Assembly: GCF_900101115.1 (NCBI RefSeq)
Contig: NZ_FNFU01000001.1
Coordinates: forward strand, 248,001-312,000
From: Cryobacterium psychrotolerans
GTDB taxonomy: Bacteria; Actinomycetota; Actinomycetes; Actinomycetales; Microbacteriaceae
Length of the DNA stretch: 64,000 nucleotides
Reading direction: 5' to 3'
The notes under the pieces were generated by a model. That model was not told where the DNA came from. It made no database searches and worked only from the letters and a program-made list of their open reading frames with translations. This document shows positions 15,640 to 25,220 of the stretch, one piece after another (the stretch's first letter is position 1; every line of letters starts with the position of its first letter). Both the position numbers and the translations under genes were made by a program.

Positions 15640-16715
15640 GCGAGCCCCGGCACGGCTTGCCGGCCGGAGACGAGCCGGAAACCCGTCCGGAACCCGGGCG
15701 GGAGGGCGGCCACGGGCGCCACGTCGCCCAGCCGGAGCCCGCGTCCGCTGAGCCCGCGTCCGCTGAGCCCGCGTCTGCTGAGCCCGCGTCCGCTGAGCCC
15801 GCGTCTGCTGAGCCCGCGTCCGCTGAGCCCGCGTCTGCTGAGTCCGAGACCACGCAGCCCGCGCCCGCCGGTCCGCCGGCCCGGACGCTGCTCGGCCCGT
15901 CCGAGATCCGCGACCTCGCCGAGATGCTCGGCGTGAACCCGACCAAGAAGCTCGGCCAGAACTTCGTCATCGACGGCAACACCGTGCGCCGGATCGTCAA
16001 GGTCGCCGGTATCACAGCCGACGACACCGTCGTCGAGGTCGGCCCGGGGCTGGGCTCGCTCACCCTCGGGCTGCTCGAAACCGGCGCCCGCGTGGTCGCC
16101 GTCGAGATCGACGCCCGACTGGCCGAGCAGCTTCCCCTCACGGTCGAACTGATGCAGCCGGGCTCGCCGCTCACGGTCATCCGGGACGACGCGATGCGCA
16201 TCCTGGCCATCCCCGGCGAACCGACCCGGCTCGTCGCGAACCTGCCCTACAACGTCTCCGTGCCCGTGCTGCTGCACCTGCTCGAGCACTTCCCGTCCAT
16301 CCGGGCCGGCCTGGTCATGGTGCAGGCCGAGGTCGGCGAACGCCTCGCCGCCCCGCCCGGGTCCAAGGTCTACGGCAGCCCCAGCGTCAAGGCCGCCTGG
16401 TACGGCGCGTTCCGCACCGCCGGCAAGGTGAGCCGCCAGGTGTTCTGGCCGGTCCCGAACGTGGACTCGATCCTCGTCGCGTTCGAACGCCGGGACGAAC
16501 CGCTGGAGTCCGAAAAGCTGCGCCTGGCCACCTTCGCCCTCGTCGACGCCGCGTTCCAGCAGCGGCGCAAGATGCTGCGCCAGTCCCTCTCCGTCCGGTT
16601 CGGCGACTCGGCGACGGCCTCGCAGCGGATCACCGCGGCCGGCATCGACCCGACCGCGCGCGGCGAGCAGCTGACCGTGAACGACTTCCTCGCGATCGCC
16701 CGCGCGACGCCCTAG
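15636..16715 (+). CDS. rsmA: 16S rRNA (adenine(1518)-N6/adenine(1519)-N6)-dimethyltransferase with repetitive N-terminus
   Basis: Dimethylates A1518 and A1519 of 16S rRNA (KsgA). The SAM-binding motif VVEVGPGLGSLT, the acidic VAVEIDARL and the catalytic NLPYN motif are present. The C-terminal domain has FWPVPNVDSILVAF and QQRRKMLRQSL. The catalytic domain starts near residue 80 (EIRDLAEMLGV). It is preceded by an unusual low-complexity extension of seven EPASA repeats encoded by 15-bp units at 15735-15839. The start ATG overlaps the tatD stop as ATGA. The stop codon TAG (16713-16715) doubles as the first half of the next gene's -10 hexamer. Confidence 0.95.
   Translation: MSEPRHGLPAGDEPETRPEPGREGGHGRHVAQPEPASAEPASAEPASAEPASAEPASAEPASAEPASAESETTQPAPAGPPARTLLGPSEIRDLAEMLGVNPTKKLGQNFVIDGNTVRRIVKVAGITADDTVVEVGPGLGSLTLGLLETGARVVAVEIDARLAEQLPLTVELMQPGSPLTVIRDDAMRILAIPGEPTRLVANLPYNVSVPVLLHLLEHFPSIRAGLVMVQAEVGERLAAPPGSKVYGSPSVKAAWYGAFRTAGKVSRQVFWPVPNVDSILVAFERRDEPLESEKLRLATFALVDAAFQQRRKMLRQSLSVRFGDSATASQRITAAGIDPTARGEQLTVNDFLAIARATP
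15735..15839. repeat. 15-bp tandem repeat encoding (EPASA)7 in rsmA
   Basis: Seven units gagcccgcgtcYgct. The serine codon reads tcc, tcc, tct, tcc, tct, tcc, tct. From unit 2 onward this alternates strictly, so the recent growth unit was probably a 30-bp dimer. Confidence 0.95.
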
Positions 16716-16718
16716 TCT
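16713..16718 (+). promoter_or_regulatory. -10 element (TAGTCT) of the DUF4287 gene, fused to the rsmA stop codon
   Basis: The TAG stop of rsmA is the first half of the hexamer. GGGGCC then separates it from the ATG at 16725. Confidence 0.5.
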
Positions 16719-16724
16719 GGGGCC

Positions 16725-17324
16725 ATGTCCGACAGCCCCGACCGCCCCGACAGCCCTGACAGCCCCGACCGCCCCGGCGGCGTCGCGGCCTCCGGGATGA
16801 GCGACGAGGCGATGGCGGCCGCCACCGGCAAGGCCGGGGCCGACTGGTTCGAACTGCTCGACGCGGCCGGGGCCGCCGAGTGGACGCATCCGCAGATCGC
16901 CCGCTGGCTGCGCGACGAGCAGGGCGTTCCCGGCTGGTGGAGCCAGGCGGTGACCGTCGGCTTCGAACAGGCGCGGGGCCGGCGGGCGCCCGGGCAGCGC
17001 GCCGACGGCACCTTCGAGGTGAGCGCGTCGAGGACGTTCCCGCTCGAGCAGGAGGCCGCCCTCGACGCCGTCATCGGTGCGGTGAGCGCGAGCCTCGGCC
17101 GGCCGGCGAGCGAGAGCCGCGCCGCGCGCTACCAGACCGCCCGGTGGGCGCTGCCGCAGAACGTGTCCCTGCTGGCCACGACCAATCCCACGAACGCGGG
17201 CCGGACATCCGTTTCCCTGACTCACCAGCGACTCGCGGATGCCGCGGCGCTCGCCCCGGCGAAGGCGACGATGCAGCAGTGGCTGGCCACCGCCTCGTCG
17301 GGAGCCGCGCGCGGGCTGGGCTAG
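16725..17324 (+). CDS. DUF4287 domain protein with SRPBCC-like C-terminal half
   Basis: A 199-residue cytoplasmic protein. Residues 1-22 are a Ser-Pro-Asp-Arg repeat (SPDRPDSPDSPDRPGG). Residues 25-90 match DUF4287 (TGKAGADWFELLDAAGA, THPQIARWLRDEQGVPGWWSQAVTVGFEQARG). The second half (FEVSASRTFPLEQE...) looks like a START/SRPBCC fold as found in proteins that couple these two domains. The biochemical function is unknown. It lies between rsmA and ispE with its own -10-like hexamer. The stop codon TAG again begins the -10 hexamer of ispE. Confidence 0.8.
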   Translation: MSDSPDRPDSPDSPDRPGGVAASGMSDEAMAAATGKAGADWFELLDAAGAAEWTHPQIARWLRDEQGVPGWWSQAVTVGFEQARGRRAPGQRADGTFEVSASRTFPLEQEAALDAVIGAVSASLGRPASESRAARYQTARWALPQNVSLLATTNPTNAGRTSVSLTHQRLADAAALAPAKATMQQWLATASSGAARGLG

Positions 17325-17327
17325 GTT
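17322..17327 (+). promoter_or_regulatory. -10 element (TAGGTT) of ispE, fused to the upstream stop codon
   Basis: The hexamer starts with the TAG stop of the DUF4287 gene and ends six bases (AGGAGC) before the ATG at 17334. AGGAG is also a usable Shine-Dalgarno at short spacing, so either mode is possible. Confidence 0.45.
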
Positions 17328-17333
17328 AGGAGC

Positions 17334-18269
17334 ATGAGCATCGCGGGGGCATCCCAGGTCGTGCACGCGAGAGCGCCGGGCAAGATCAATGTCTTCCTCA
17401 AGGTCGGCAAGGTCATGGAAGACGGATACCACGACGTCGCCACCGCCTACCAGTCGGTCTCGCTCTATGAAGACGTACGCGCCTATCCTGCCGACGACTT
17501 CTCGGTCGAATTCAACGGACCGATCGACACCTCGGGCCTTGCCACCGACGGCACCAACCTGGCGATCAAGGCGGCCCGCCTGCTCGCTCGCAAGACGGGT
17601 TTCCGCGGGGGAGTGCGCCTGGAGATCGAGAAGCACGTCCCGATCGCCGGCGGCATGGGCGGCGGATCGGCAGACGCCGCCGCAACCCTCCTCGCCTGCG
17701 ACGCGCTCTGGGGCACCGAGCTGACGAAAGAGGAGCTGCTCGCCCTCGCCGCCAAGCTCGGGGCCGATGTTCCCTTCGCGTTCACCGGCGGCACCGCCAT
17801 CGGCACCGGCCGCGGCGACCAGCTCAGCCCGGCCCTGGCCAAGGGGCACTTCCAGTGGGTGCTCGCCCTCGCGGAATTCGGCATGTCGACACCCGGCGTC
17901 TACAGCGAACTCGACCGCCACCGGGACCGCCACGCGCAGGACATCTTTCCCGCCGAACACCAGCCCACCGTCGATGCGAACGTGCTTCAGGCGCTGCGGG
18001 CCGGCGACCCGCGGATGCTCGCCGAGTCCCTCCACAGCGACCTGCAGGCGCCCGCCCTGCACCTCGCGCCCGGCCTCGGCAAGGTCCTCGAGCTCGGCGA
18101 GGCGAACGGCGCCCTCGCCGGGATCATCTCCGGCTCCGGCCCGACCGTCGCCTTCCTCGTCGCGGATTCCGACAGCGCGCTTGAACTCCAGGTGGCGCTG
18201 AGCGCCTCCCGCCTGAACGTCGTGCGGGCAACCGGCCCCGTGCACGGCGCCCGCCTCGTCCACGACTGA
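17334..18269 (+). CDS. ispE: 4-diphosphocytidyl-2-C-methyl-D-erythritol kinase
   Basis: Phosphorylates CDP-methylerythritol in the non-mevalonate isoprenoid pathway. A 311-residue GHMP kinase: N-terminal [13 protein letters not shown], the ATP loop [20 protein letters not shown], and C-terminal [17 protein letters not shown]. Its place behind rsmA is conserved in actinobacteria. A family A palindrome begins three bases behind the stop codon. Confidence 0.96.
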   Translation: MSIAGASQVVHARAPGKINVFLKVGKVMEDGYHDVATAYQSVSLYEDVRAYPADDFSVEFNGPIDTSGLATDGTNLAIKAARLLARKTGFRGGVRLEIEKHVPIAGGMGGGSADAAATLLACDALWGTELTKEELLALAAKLGADVPFAFTGGTAIGTGRGDQLSPALAKGHFQWVLALAEFGMSTPGVYSELDRHRDRHAQDIFPAEHQPTVDANVLQALRAGDPRMLAESLHSDLQAPALHLAPGLGKVLELGEANGALAGIISGSGPTVAFLVADSDSALELQVALSASRLNVVRATGPVHGARLVHD

Positions 18270-18272
18270 CTC

Positions 18273-18337
18273 CCCGCGAAACCGCAATTGTGCGCGTTAT
18301 TCGCGGGTTTTAGCGCGCACAACTGCGGTTTCGCGGG
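18273..18337. repeat. Intergenic palindrome, family A copy 2
   Basis: Arms 18273-18299 and 18311-18337 pair over 27 bp with one mismatch (18287 with 18323) and one G-T pair. It starts three bases behind the ispE stop and ends 43 bases before the ABC-F start. Confidence 0.88.
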
Positions 18338-18379
18338 AGGGAGAAGCTCTCAGGCAGGGCCGGTAAGATTGAATCACTT

Positions 18380-20185
<1,806 letters not shown>

Positions 20186-20244
20186 TTTCGCACGTCCTGT
20201 GACGGCGTGTGTCGTGGGCGACCACGCCAAGCAGGATCCTTCGT

Positions 20245-20250
20245 TAGCGT
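20245..20250 (+). promoter_or_regulatory. -10 element (TAGCGT) of the metQNI transcript
   Basis: Six bases (AGAAGA) separate it from a GTG at 20257 that begins a 35-codon ORF. By the pattern seen elsewhere in this window, transcription should begin at or beside that GTG, giving metQ a leader of about 104 bases. Confidence 0.45.
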
Positions 20251-20256
20251 AGAAGA

Positions 20257-20329
20257 GTGCCCAGCGACGTCGCGGCACAGCCCCCCACCGTTTTGCCTCG
20301 TGGTTTCGCTGTGCCCGCATTCGCCGGGC
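20257..20329 (+). promoter_or_regulatory. Mutually exclusive hairpins in the metQ leader
   Basis: ggcacagc (20274-20281) pairs perfectly with gctgtgcc (20308-20315), with an inner ccac/gtgg stem. The same ggcac can instead pair with gtgcc at 20257-20261. A third stem gcccg/cgggc (20313-20317 with 20325-20329) competes with the second. This is a switch-like layout. I see no SAM-I or SAM-IV riboswitch signature. Confidence 0.4.
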
Positions 20330-20364
20330 TCCTGCACACTCAGCGAAGGGGATACATAACGTGA
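20257..20364 (+). CDS. Putative 35-residue leader peptide upstream of metQ
   Basis: GTG at 20257 follows TAGCGT plus six bases. The ORF runs 35 codons and its TGA (20362-20364) overlaps the metQ GTG (20361-20363), so ribosomes finishing it would sit on the metQ start. The predicted peptide is Pro- and Ala-rich, begins VPSDVAAQPPTVLPRG and ends LLHTQRRGYIT. It has no Met or Cys after the initiator, so it is not a classic attenuator for methionine. No homology is recognised; it may only be a coupling ORF. Confidence 0.4.
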   Translation: MPSDVAAQPPTVLPRGFAVPAFAGLLHTQRRGYIT

Positions 20365-21245
20365 AGAAGACATTGCTGGCCGCCCTGGCGGTCCTGCCGC
20401 TTACCGCACTGCTGGCCGGCTGCGCCGGAGGGGCCGGGAACGCGGGCTCCGCGGACGACGTCGTCACCATCGGCGTCGTCGGGGCGAGCGACCCGTACTG
20501 GGCCGACTACAAGCAGGCCGCCGCCGACGAGGGCATCGAGGTCGACATCGTCGACTTCGCCGACTACCCGCAGCCGAACCCGGCGCTGACCGAGGGCGAG
20601 ATCGACCTCAACCAGTTCCAGCACATCGTCTATCTCGCCGACTACAACGTGTCGACCAAGCAGGACCTCGCGCCGATCGGTGCCACGGCCATCTTCCCGC
20701 TCGGCCTCTACTCGACCAGGGTGAAGAACGTCGACGGGATCAAGAAGGGCGACACCGTCGCCGTTCCGAACGACCCCAGCAATCTCTCCCGCGCCCTGCT
20801 CGTGCTGCAGTCGGCGAAGCTGATCGTGCTGACGGGCGGCGGCAGCATCTTCTCCACCCTCGATGACATCGACACGAAGAAGTCGAAGGTCTCCGTGAAG
20901 GCGCTGGATGCGTCCCTCACCGCGACCTCGCTGCCGGATGTCGCCGCGGCGGTCATCAACAACGACTTCGTAGAGAAGGCCGGGCTGAAGTTCTCGGACG
21001 CCATCGCCAAGGATGACCCCACCGACCCCAACGCGCTGCCGTACGTGAACGTCTTCGCGGCCCGCGCCGAGGACAAGGACAACAAGACCTACAAGAAGCT
21101 CGTCGAGATCTTCCAGGAGAGCAAAAAGGTCCAGGCCGGCGTCCTGGCGGTCTCCGGGGGCAGCGCCGAAATGGTGACGACCCCGGTGAGCGAGCTGGAG
21201 AAGTCGCTCAGCACGGTCGAGAACGACACCGCCGCCCAGAAATAG
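20361..21245 (+). CDS. metQ: Methionine ABC transporter, substrate-binding lipoprotein
   Basis: A 294-residue lipoprotein with signal peptide and lipobox LLAGC (first residues MKKTLLAALAVLPLTALLAGC). The mature part is the NlpA/MetQ fold: VTIGVVGASDPYWADYKQAAADEGI, YPQPNPALTEGEIDLNQFQH, and AIFPLGLYSTRVKNVD. It captures methionine outside the membrane and hands it to MetI. Start is GTG at 20361 with AAGGGG eight bases upstream. It is the first gene of metQNI, a gene order less common than metNIQ. The small leader ORF stops within its start codon. Confidence 0.93.
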   Translation: MKKTLLAALAVLPLTALLAGCAGGAGNAGSADDVVTIGVVGASDPYWADYKQAAADEGIEVDIVDFADYPQPNPALTEGEIDLNQFQHIVYLADYNVSTKQDLAPIGATAIFPLGLYSTRVKNVDGIKKGDTVAVPNDPSNLSRALLVLQSAKLIVLTGGGSIFSTLDDIDTKKSKVSVKALDASLTATSLPDVAAAVINNDFVEKAGLKFSDAIAKDDPTDPNALPYVNVFAARAEDKDNKTYKKLVEIFQESKKVQAGVLAVSGGSAEMVTTPVSELEKSLSTVENDTAAQK

Positions 21246-21281
21246 CACCGCCAGCGCGAGGTCGTGAGTAAGGAATCCGTT

Positions 21282-22325
21282 ATGCCCGTCGTCAGTTTGC
21301 GTGACGTGTCCAAGGTCTACCCGGCCACCACGAAAACGGGCGACCCCGTGATCGCGATCGACGGCGTCAGCCTCGATGTGGAGGCCGGCGACGTCTACGG
21401 CATCATCGGCTACTCCGGGGCCGGCAAGAGCACCCTGGTGCGCCTGGTCAACGCGCTCGAGCGCTCCACCGGCGGCGAGATCCTGATCGACGGACAGGAC
21501 ATCGCCGGCCTGCCGGAGCGCAGACTCCGCGAGGTGCGCCTCGGGATCGGGATGATCTTCCAGCAGTTCAACCTGTTCAACTCCCGCACCGTGGCCGGCA
21601 ACATCGCCTACCCGCTCGAGGTTGCCGGCCGGCCCCGCGCGGAACGTGCGGCGCGGGTCGCGGAACTGCTCGACTTCGTCGGCCTGGCCGACAAGGCCCG
21701 TGCCTACCCCGACCAGCTCTCCGGCGGCCAGAAGCAGCGGGTCGGGATCGCCCGGGCGCTCGCCACCCAGCCGAGCATCCTGCTCGCGGACGAGGCCACC
21801 AGCGCCCTCGACCCGGAGACCACCCACGAGGTGCTCACGCTCCTCAAGCGGGTCAACCGGGAGTTCGGCGTCACCATCATCGTGATCACCCACGAGATGG
21901 ACGTCATCCAGACCATCGCCACCAAGGTCGCCGTGATGGACCAGGGACGCGTCATCGAGCGCGGTGACGTGTTCGACGTCTTCTCGAACCCGCAGCACGC
22001 GGCATCCGCCCGTTTCGTCGGCACCGTCGTCAAGGGCGTGCCGTCGCCCGGTGAACTGGCCGTGCTGCGCGAGCGGCACGTGGGCCGGATCGTCACGCTG
22101 TCGTTCCGCGACGCGGGCGTCGACCAGCAGGCGGTGTTCGGCGAGTTCGCCCGCGCCGGGGTGGCCTTCGAGGTCATCTACGGCGGCATCAATGAGATCC
22201 AGGGCCGTTCGTTCGGGCACCTGACGCTGAGCCTGGCCGCGGATCACCTGACGGAGGCCGACGCGGTGATCGACGACGTGCTCGACCGGGTGCGGCAACT
22301 GACGACCGTCACGGAGGTGCGCTGA
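21282..22325 (+). CDS. metN: Methionine ABC transporter, ATP-binding protein
   Basis: A 347-residue ATPase: Walker A GYSGAGKSTLVRLVNAL, Q-loop FQQFNLFNSRTV, signature LSGGQKQRVGIARAL, Walker B ILLADEATSALDP and the switch histidine in VITHEMDV. The C-terminal NIL (ACT-like) domain, from about residue 265, binds methionine and causes trans-inhibition when the cell is replete. I chose the ATG at 21282 because AAGGA lies seven bases upstream. A GTG at 21264 in the same frame has its GAGG only two bases away. Its stop overlaps the metI start by one base. Confidence 0.94.
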   Translation: MPVVSLRDVSKVYPATTKTGDPVIAIDGVSLDVEAGDVYGIIGYSGAGKSTLVRLVNALERSTGGEILIDGQDIAGLPERRLREVRLGIGMIFQQFNLFNSRTVAGNIAYPLEVAGRPRAERAARVAELLDFVGLADKARAYPDQLSGGQKQRVGIARALATQPSILLADEATSALDPETTHEVLTLLKRVNREFGVTIIVITHEMDVIQTIATKVAVMDQGRVIERGDVFDVFSNPQHAASARFVGTVVKGVPSPGELAVLRERHVGRIVTLSFRDAGVDQQAVFGEFARAGVAFEVIYGGINEIQGRSFGHLTLSLAADHLTEADAVIDDVLDRVRQLTTVTEVR

Positions 22326-22984
22326 TGGATTCGCTGATCGACCTGACGCCCGAGCTGTGGACGGCGGCCGGCGAGACCCTCTACATCGTCGGTCTCACCC
22401 TCTTTTTCGGCGGACTCGGCGGACTCCTGGTCGGGCTCGGGCTCTACCTGAGCCGCGCCGGCAACATCCTCGAGAACCGCGCGGTGTTCACGGTGCTGAA
22501 CCTGCTGGTGAACTTCATCCGCCCGATCCCGTTCATCATCTTCCTGGCCGCGGCCCAGCCGCTGGCCCGAATGGTGGTCGGAACCGGCATCGGCAACCCC
22601 GCGATCATCTTCACGATCTCGCTCGCGGCATCCTTCGCCATGGGACGCATCGTCGAGCAGAACCTGCTCACGGTCTCGCCCGGCGTGATCGACGCGGCGC
22701 GCTCGGTGGGGGCCGGGCCGATCCGGATCATCTTCACCGTGCTGCTGCCCGAGGCGCTCGGCCCGCTGATCCTCGGCTTCACGTTCATCTTCGTGGCCCT
22801 CGTCGACATGTCCGCGGTCGCCGGCTACGTCGGCGGCGGCGGCCTCGGAAACTTCGCGCTGCTCTACGGCTACCGGCAGTTCAACCCGGTCGTCACCTGG
22901 GCGGCCGTGCTGCTGATCATCGTGCTCGTGCAGCTCGTGCAGTTTCTCGGCAACTCCCTGGCCCGCAAGGCTCTCCGCCGCTAA
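22325..22984 (+). CDS. metI: Methionine ABC transporter, permease
   Basis: A 219-residue inner-membrane permease with about five transmembrane segments. The coupling motif SVGAGPIRIIFTVLLPEALGPLI corresponds to the EAA loop. The NPAIIFTISLAASFAMGRIVEQNL and VALVDMSAVAGYVGGGGLG segments are typical of MetI. The gene follows metN as TGATG. A family B palindrome lies between this gene and the convergent marR-type regulator. Confidence 0.95.
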   Translation: MDSLIDLTPELWTAAGETLYIVGLTLFFGGLGGLLVGLGLYLSRAGNILENRAVFTVLNLLVNFIRPIPFIIFLAAAQPLARMVVGTGIGNPAIIFTISLAASFAMGRIVEQNLLTVSPGVIDAARSVGAGPIRIIFTVLLPEALGPLILGFTFIFVALVDMSAVAGYVGGGGLGNFALLYGYRQFNPVVTWAAVLLIIVLVQLVQFLGNSLARKALRR

Positions 22985-23000
22985 TCCCGCCGCCCCCCTC

Positions 23001-23063
23001 CGCCGAACTGTGAGTTTGGCACCTTCCCGGGCCCCACGAAGGTGCCAAACTCACGGTTCGGCG
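23001..23063. repeat. Intergenic palindrome, family B copy 1
   Basis: Arms 23001-23026 and 23038-23063 pair over 26 bp with a single G-T pair. The arm starts cgccgaactgtgagtttggc. It lies in the convergent junction of metI and the MarR-type gene. Confidence 0.9.
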
Positions 23064-23098
23064 AGGGTCTCGACGGGGTCGGCCGCCGGGAGGGCGCC

Positions 23099-23590
23099 TC
23101 AGTCGAAGTCGAGGCTGAGTTTGCGCAGCAGCCCGGCGAGGCGTTCCTGGTCGCCGGGGGAGAGCGTGTCGAGCAGTTCCGCCTCGGCGTCGACGAGGCG
23201 GGTGATCGCGGCATCCACCCGGATGAGCCCGGCCGGCGTCATCCCGACGAGCACGCCGCGGCCGTCGTTCGGGTCGGTGCGCCGGGTGACCAGGCCGCGG
23301 TCGACGAGCCGGTCGATCCGGTTCGTCATCGTTCCGCTGGAGACGAGCGTCTGCTGCAACAGCGACTTCGGGCTGAGCACGTAGGGCTCCCCGGCACGGC
23401 GGAGGGCCGAGAGCACGTCGAATTCCCACGACTCGAGCTCGGAGCGGGAGAACGCCGTGCGGCGGGCGCGGTCCAGGTGCTTGGAGAGCCGGGCGACCCG
23501 GGAGAGCACCTGGAGGGGCGCGAAATCGAGGTCGGGCCGTTCGCGCAGCCAGGCGTCCACGATCCGGTCGACTTCGTCATTCGCAGGCAT
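23099..23590 (-). CDS. MarR family transcriptional regulator
   Basis: A 163-residue winged-helix regulator. LSRVARLSKHLDRARRTAF is the dimerisation helix, and SPKSLLQQTLVSSGTMTNRIDRLVDRGLVTR is the recognition helix followed by the wing DPNDGRGVLVGMTPAG. The TRRTDPNDGRG wing is the classic MarR signature. Target genes and ligand are unknown. The neighbours (metI convergent, tRNA-Gln divergent) give no clear clue. GATAAT is six bases upstream of the ATG, with GGAGGG in the spacer. Confidence 0.9.
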   Translation of the reverse strand: MPANDEVDRIVDAWLRERPDLDFAPLQVLSRVARLSKHLDRARRTAFSRSELESWEFDVLSALRRAGEPYVLSPKSLLQQTLVSSGTMTNRIDRLVDRGLVTRRTDPNDGRGVLVGMTPAGLIRVDAAITRLVDAEAELLDTLSPGDQERLAGLLRKLSLDFD

Positions 23591-23596
23591 CCCTCC

Positions 23597-23602
23597 ATTA
23601 TC
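23597..23602 (-). promoter_or_regulatory. -10 element (GATAAT) of the MarR-type gene
   Basis: Ends six bases before the ATG at 23590. The spacer GGAGGG is also a possible ribosome-binding site, which would be unusable if transcription starts at the ATG. Confidence 0.5.
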
Positions 23603-23671
23603 CGGCCGCGGCGCCGGGCGACGCGCACATCTGGCAGACTTGACTGCGATGCCCGGCGCCGGTCGGTGCAT

Positions 23672-23743
23672 TCCGCCGTGGTGTAATGGCAGCACGACAG
23701 CCTTTGGAGCTGTTAGGTCCAGGTTCGAGTCCTGGCGGCGGAG
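23672..23743 (+). tRNA. tRNA-Gln (anticodon UUG)
   Basis: All arms fold: acceptor tccgccg (23672-23678) with cggcgga (23736-23742), anticodon stem acagc/gctgt with loop ctttgga, T-stem ccagg/cctgg with loop ttcgagt, and discriminator G at 23743. The loop centre TTG gives anticodon UUG for glutamine. CCA is not encoded. It is the only tRNA-Gln in the window and lies 53 bases before glmU. Confidence 0.96.
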
Positions 23744-23795
23744 CGGTTCGATCCACTGATCGAAGACCGTTCTCGAGACGACCAAGGGGCAACAC

Positions 23796-25220
23796 ATGAC
23801 CGATAATCGACTCGCCGTAATCGTCCTGGCCGCGGGCCAGGGCGCGCGAATGAAATCCAGCCTGCCGAAACTCCTGCACCCGCTTGCCGGGATGCCCGTG
23901 ATCAGCCACGTGCTGGCCACGGCGAAGGCCCTGGGCGCCGCGCACCTCGTCACCGTCGTGCGCCACGAACGCGACCGCCTCGTCCAGGTCATCACCGAAG
24001 AGCTGCCCGAGAGCCTCGTCGTCGACCAGGACGACATCCCCGGCACCGGCCGAGCGGTCGAACAGGCCGTCGAGGTTCTCCCCGCCGATTTCGAGGGTGA
24101 CGTGCTCGTCATCAACGGCGACGTGCCGCTGCTCGACGCCGACACGCTGGCCGCCTTCATCGGCGCGCACCGCGCGAGCGCCGCCGCCGCCACCGTGCTT
24201 TCGGCGGTCCCGGATGACGCCACCGGCTACGGCCGGATCATCCGCTCCGAACGTGGCGACTTCGACCGCATCGTCGAGCAGAAGGACGCCAGCGCCGAGG
24301 AACTCGCCGTCGACGAGATCAACGCGGGCGTCTACCTGTTCGGCCTGGCCGCTCTCCGCGAGCAGCTCGCGCTGCTCACCACCGAGAATGTGCAGGGCGA
24401 GAAGTACCTCACCGACGTGATCGGCCTGCTCCGGGGCGCCGGCTCCGACGTGAGCGCCGTCGCCGTCGCCGAGGCCTGGCTCGTCGCCGGCATCAACGAC
24501 CGCGCACAGCTGAGCGAGGCCGCGCTGAAGCTCAACGCGCTGATCGTGCGGGGCTGGCAGCTCGCCGGCGTGACCGTGCAGGACCCCGCCACCACCTGGA
24601 TCGACATGAAGGCCACGCTGGCACCGGATGTCACGATCCTGCCCGGCACGCAGATCGAGGGCGAGACCTCCGTCGCGACCGGCGCCGTGGTCGGGCCGGA
24701 CACCACCCTCCGCGACTGCGAAGTGGGCGAGAACGCGGTGGTGAAGCGCACCGACGCGACCCAGGCGGTCATCGGCGCCGGGGCATCCGTCGGCCCCTTC
24801 TCCTACCTGCGACCGGGAACCGTGCTCGGCGCGGACGGCAAGATCGGCGCGTACGTCGAGACGAAGAACGCGACCATCGGCGCGGGCAGCAAGGTGCCCC
24901 ACCTCAGCTACGTCGGCGACGCCACGGTCGGCGTCGGCTCGAACATCGGAGCCGGCACGATCTTCGCCAACTACGACGGCGTGAACAAGCACCGCTCCGA
25001 AATCGGGTCGCACGTGCGGACCGGGTCGCACAACGTGTTCGTCGCGCCGATTAGGATTGGTGACGGAGCGTACACGGGGGCCGGAACTGTCGTCCGCAAG
25101 GACGTTGCGGCCGGGTCCCTGGCCATCAGCGTGGCTCCGCAGCGCAACATGGACGGCTGGGTTCAGGCCAACCGTCCGGGAACCGACGCGGCGCAGGCCG
25201 CGGAAACGAGCGGAGACTAA
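23796..25220 (+). CDS. glmU: Bifunctional UDP-GlcNAc pyrophosphorylase / glucosamine-1-phosphate acetyltransferase
   Basis: Makes UDP-GlcNAc for peptidoglycan. The 474-residue protein has the N-terminal uridyltransferase (VIVLAAGQGARMKSSLPKLL, INGDVPLLDADT). The C-terminal left-handed beta-helix of hexapeptide repeats acetylates glucosamine-1-phosphate (IGAYVETKNATIGAGSKVPH, GAGTIFANYDGVNKH). The ATG at 23796 follows CAAGGGG with fair spacing. prs follows with no gap, so the two are one unit, as is common in actinobacteria. Confidence 0.97.
   Translation: MTDNRLAVIVLAAGQGARMKSSLPKLLHPLAGMPVISHVLATAKALGAAHLVTVVRHERDRLVQVITEELPESLVVDQDDIPGTGRAVEQAVEVLPADFEGDVLVINGDVPLLDADTLAAFIGAHRASAAAATVLSAVPDDATGYGRIIRSERGDFDRIVEQKDASAEELAVDEINAGVYLFGLAALREQLALLTTENVQGEKYLTDVIGLLRGAGSDVSAVAVAEAWLVAGINDRAQLSEAALKLNALIVRGWQLAGVTVQDPATTWIDMKATLAPDVTILPGTQIEGETSVATGAVVGPDTTLRDCEVGENAVVKRTDATQAVIGAGASVGPFSYLRPGTVLGADGKIGAYVETKNATIGAGSKVPHLSYVGDATVGVGSNIGAGTIFANYDGVNKHRSEIGSHVRTGSHNVFVAPIRIGDGAYTGAGTVVRKDVAAGSLAISVAPQRNMDGWVQANRPGTDAAQAAETSGD

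Noticed and set aside
15555-18287. 910-codon minus-strand frame opposite rsmA, DUF4287 and ispE
   Set aside because: All three plus-strand genes are clear. The minus frame crosses gene borders and encodes no recognisable domain.
20200-20230. Terminator behind the ABC-F gene (ggcgtg...cacgcc)
   Set aside because: The stem is only 6 bp with a large loop and no T-run, and it can be explained by chance in GC-rich DNA.
20186-20360. SAM riboswitch in front of metQ
   Set aside because: None of the SAM-I, SAM-II or SAM-IV core sequences can be found. The stems seen are of another kind.
21264-21281. GTG at 21264 as the metN start
   Set aside because: Its ribosome-binding site would be only two bases away. 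ATG at 21282 has AAGGA at seven bases and matches where the conserved sequence begins.
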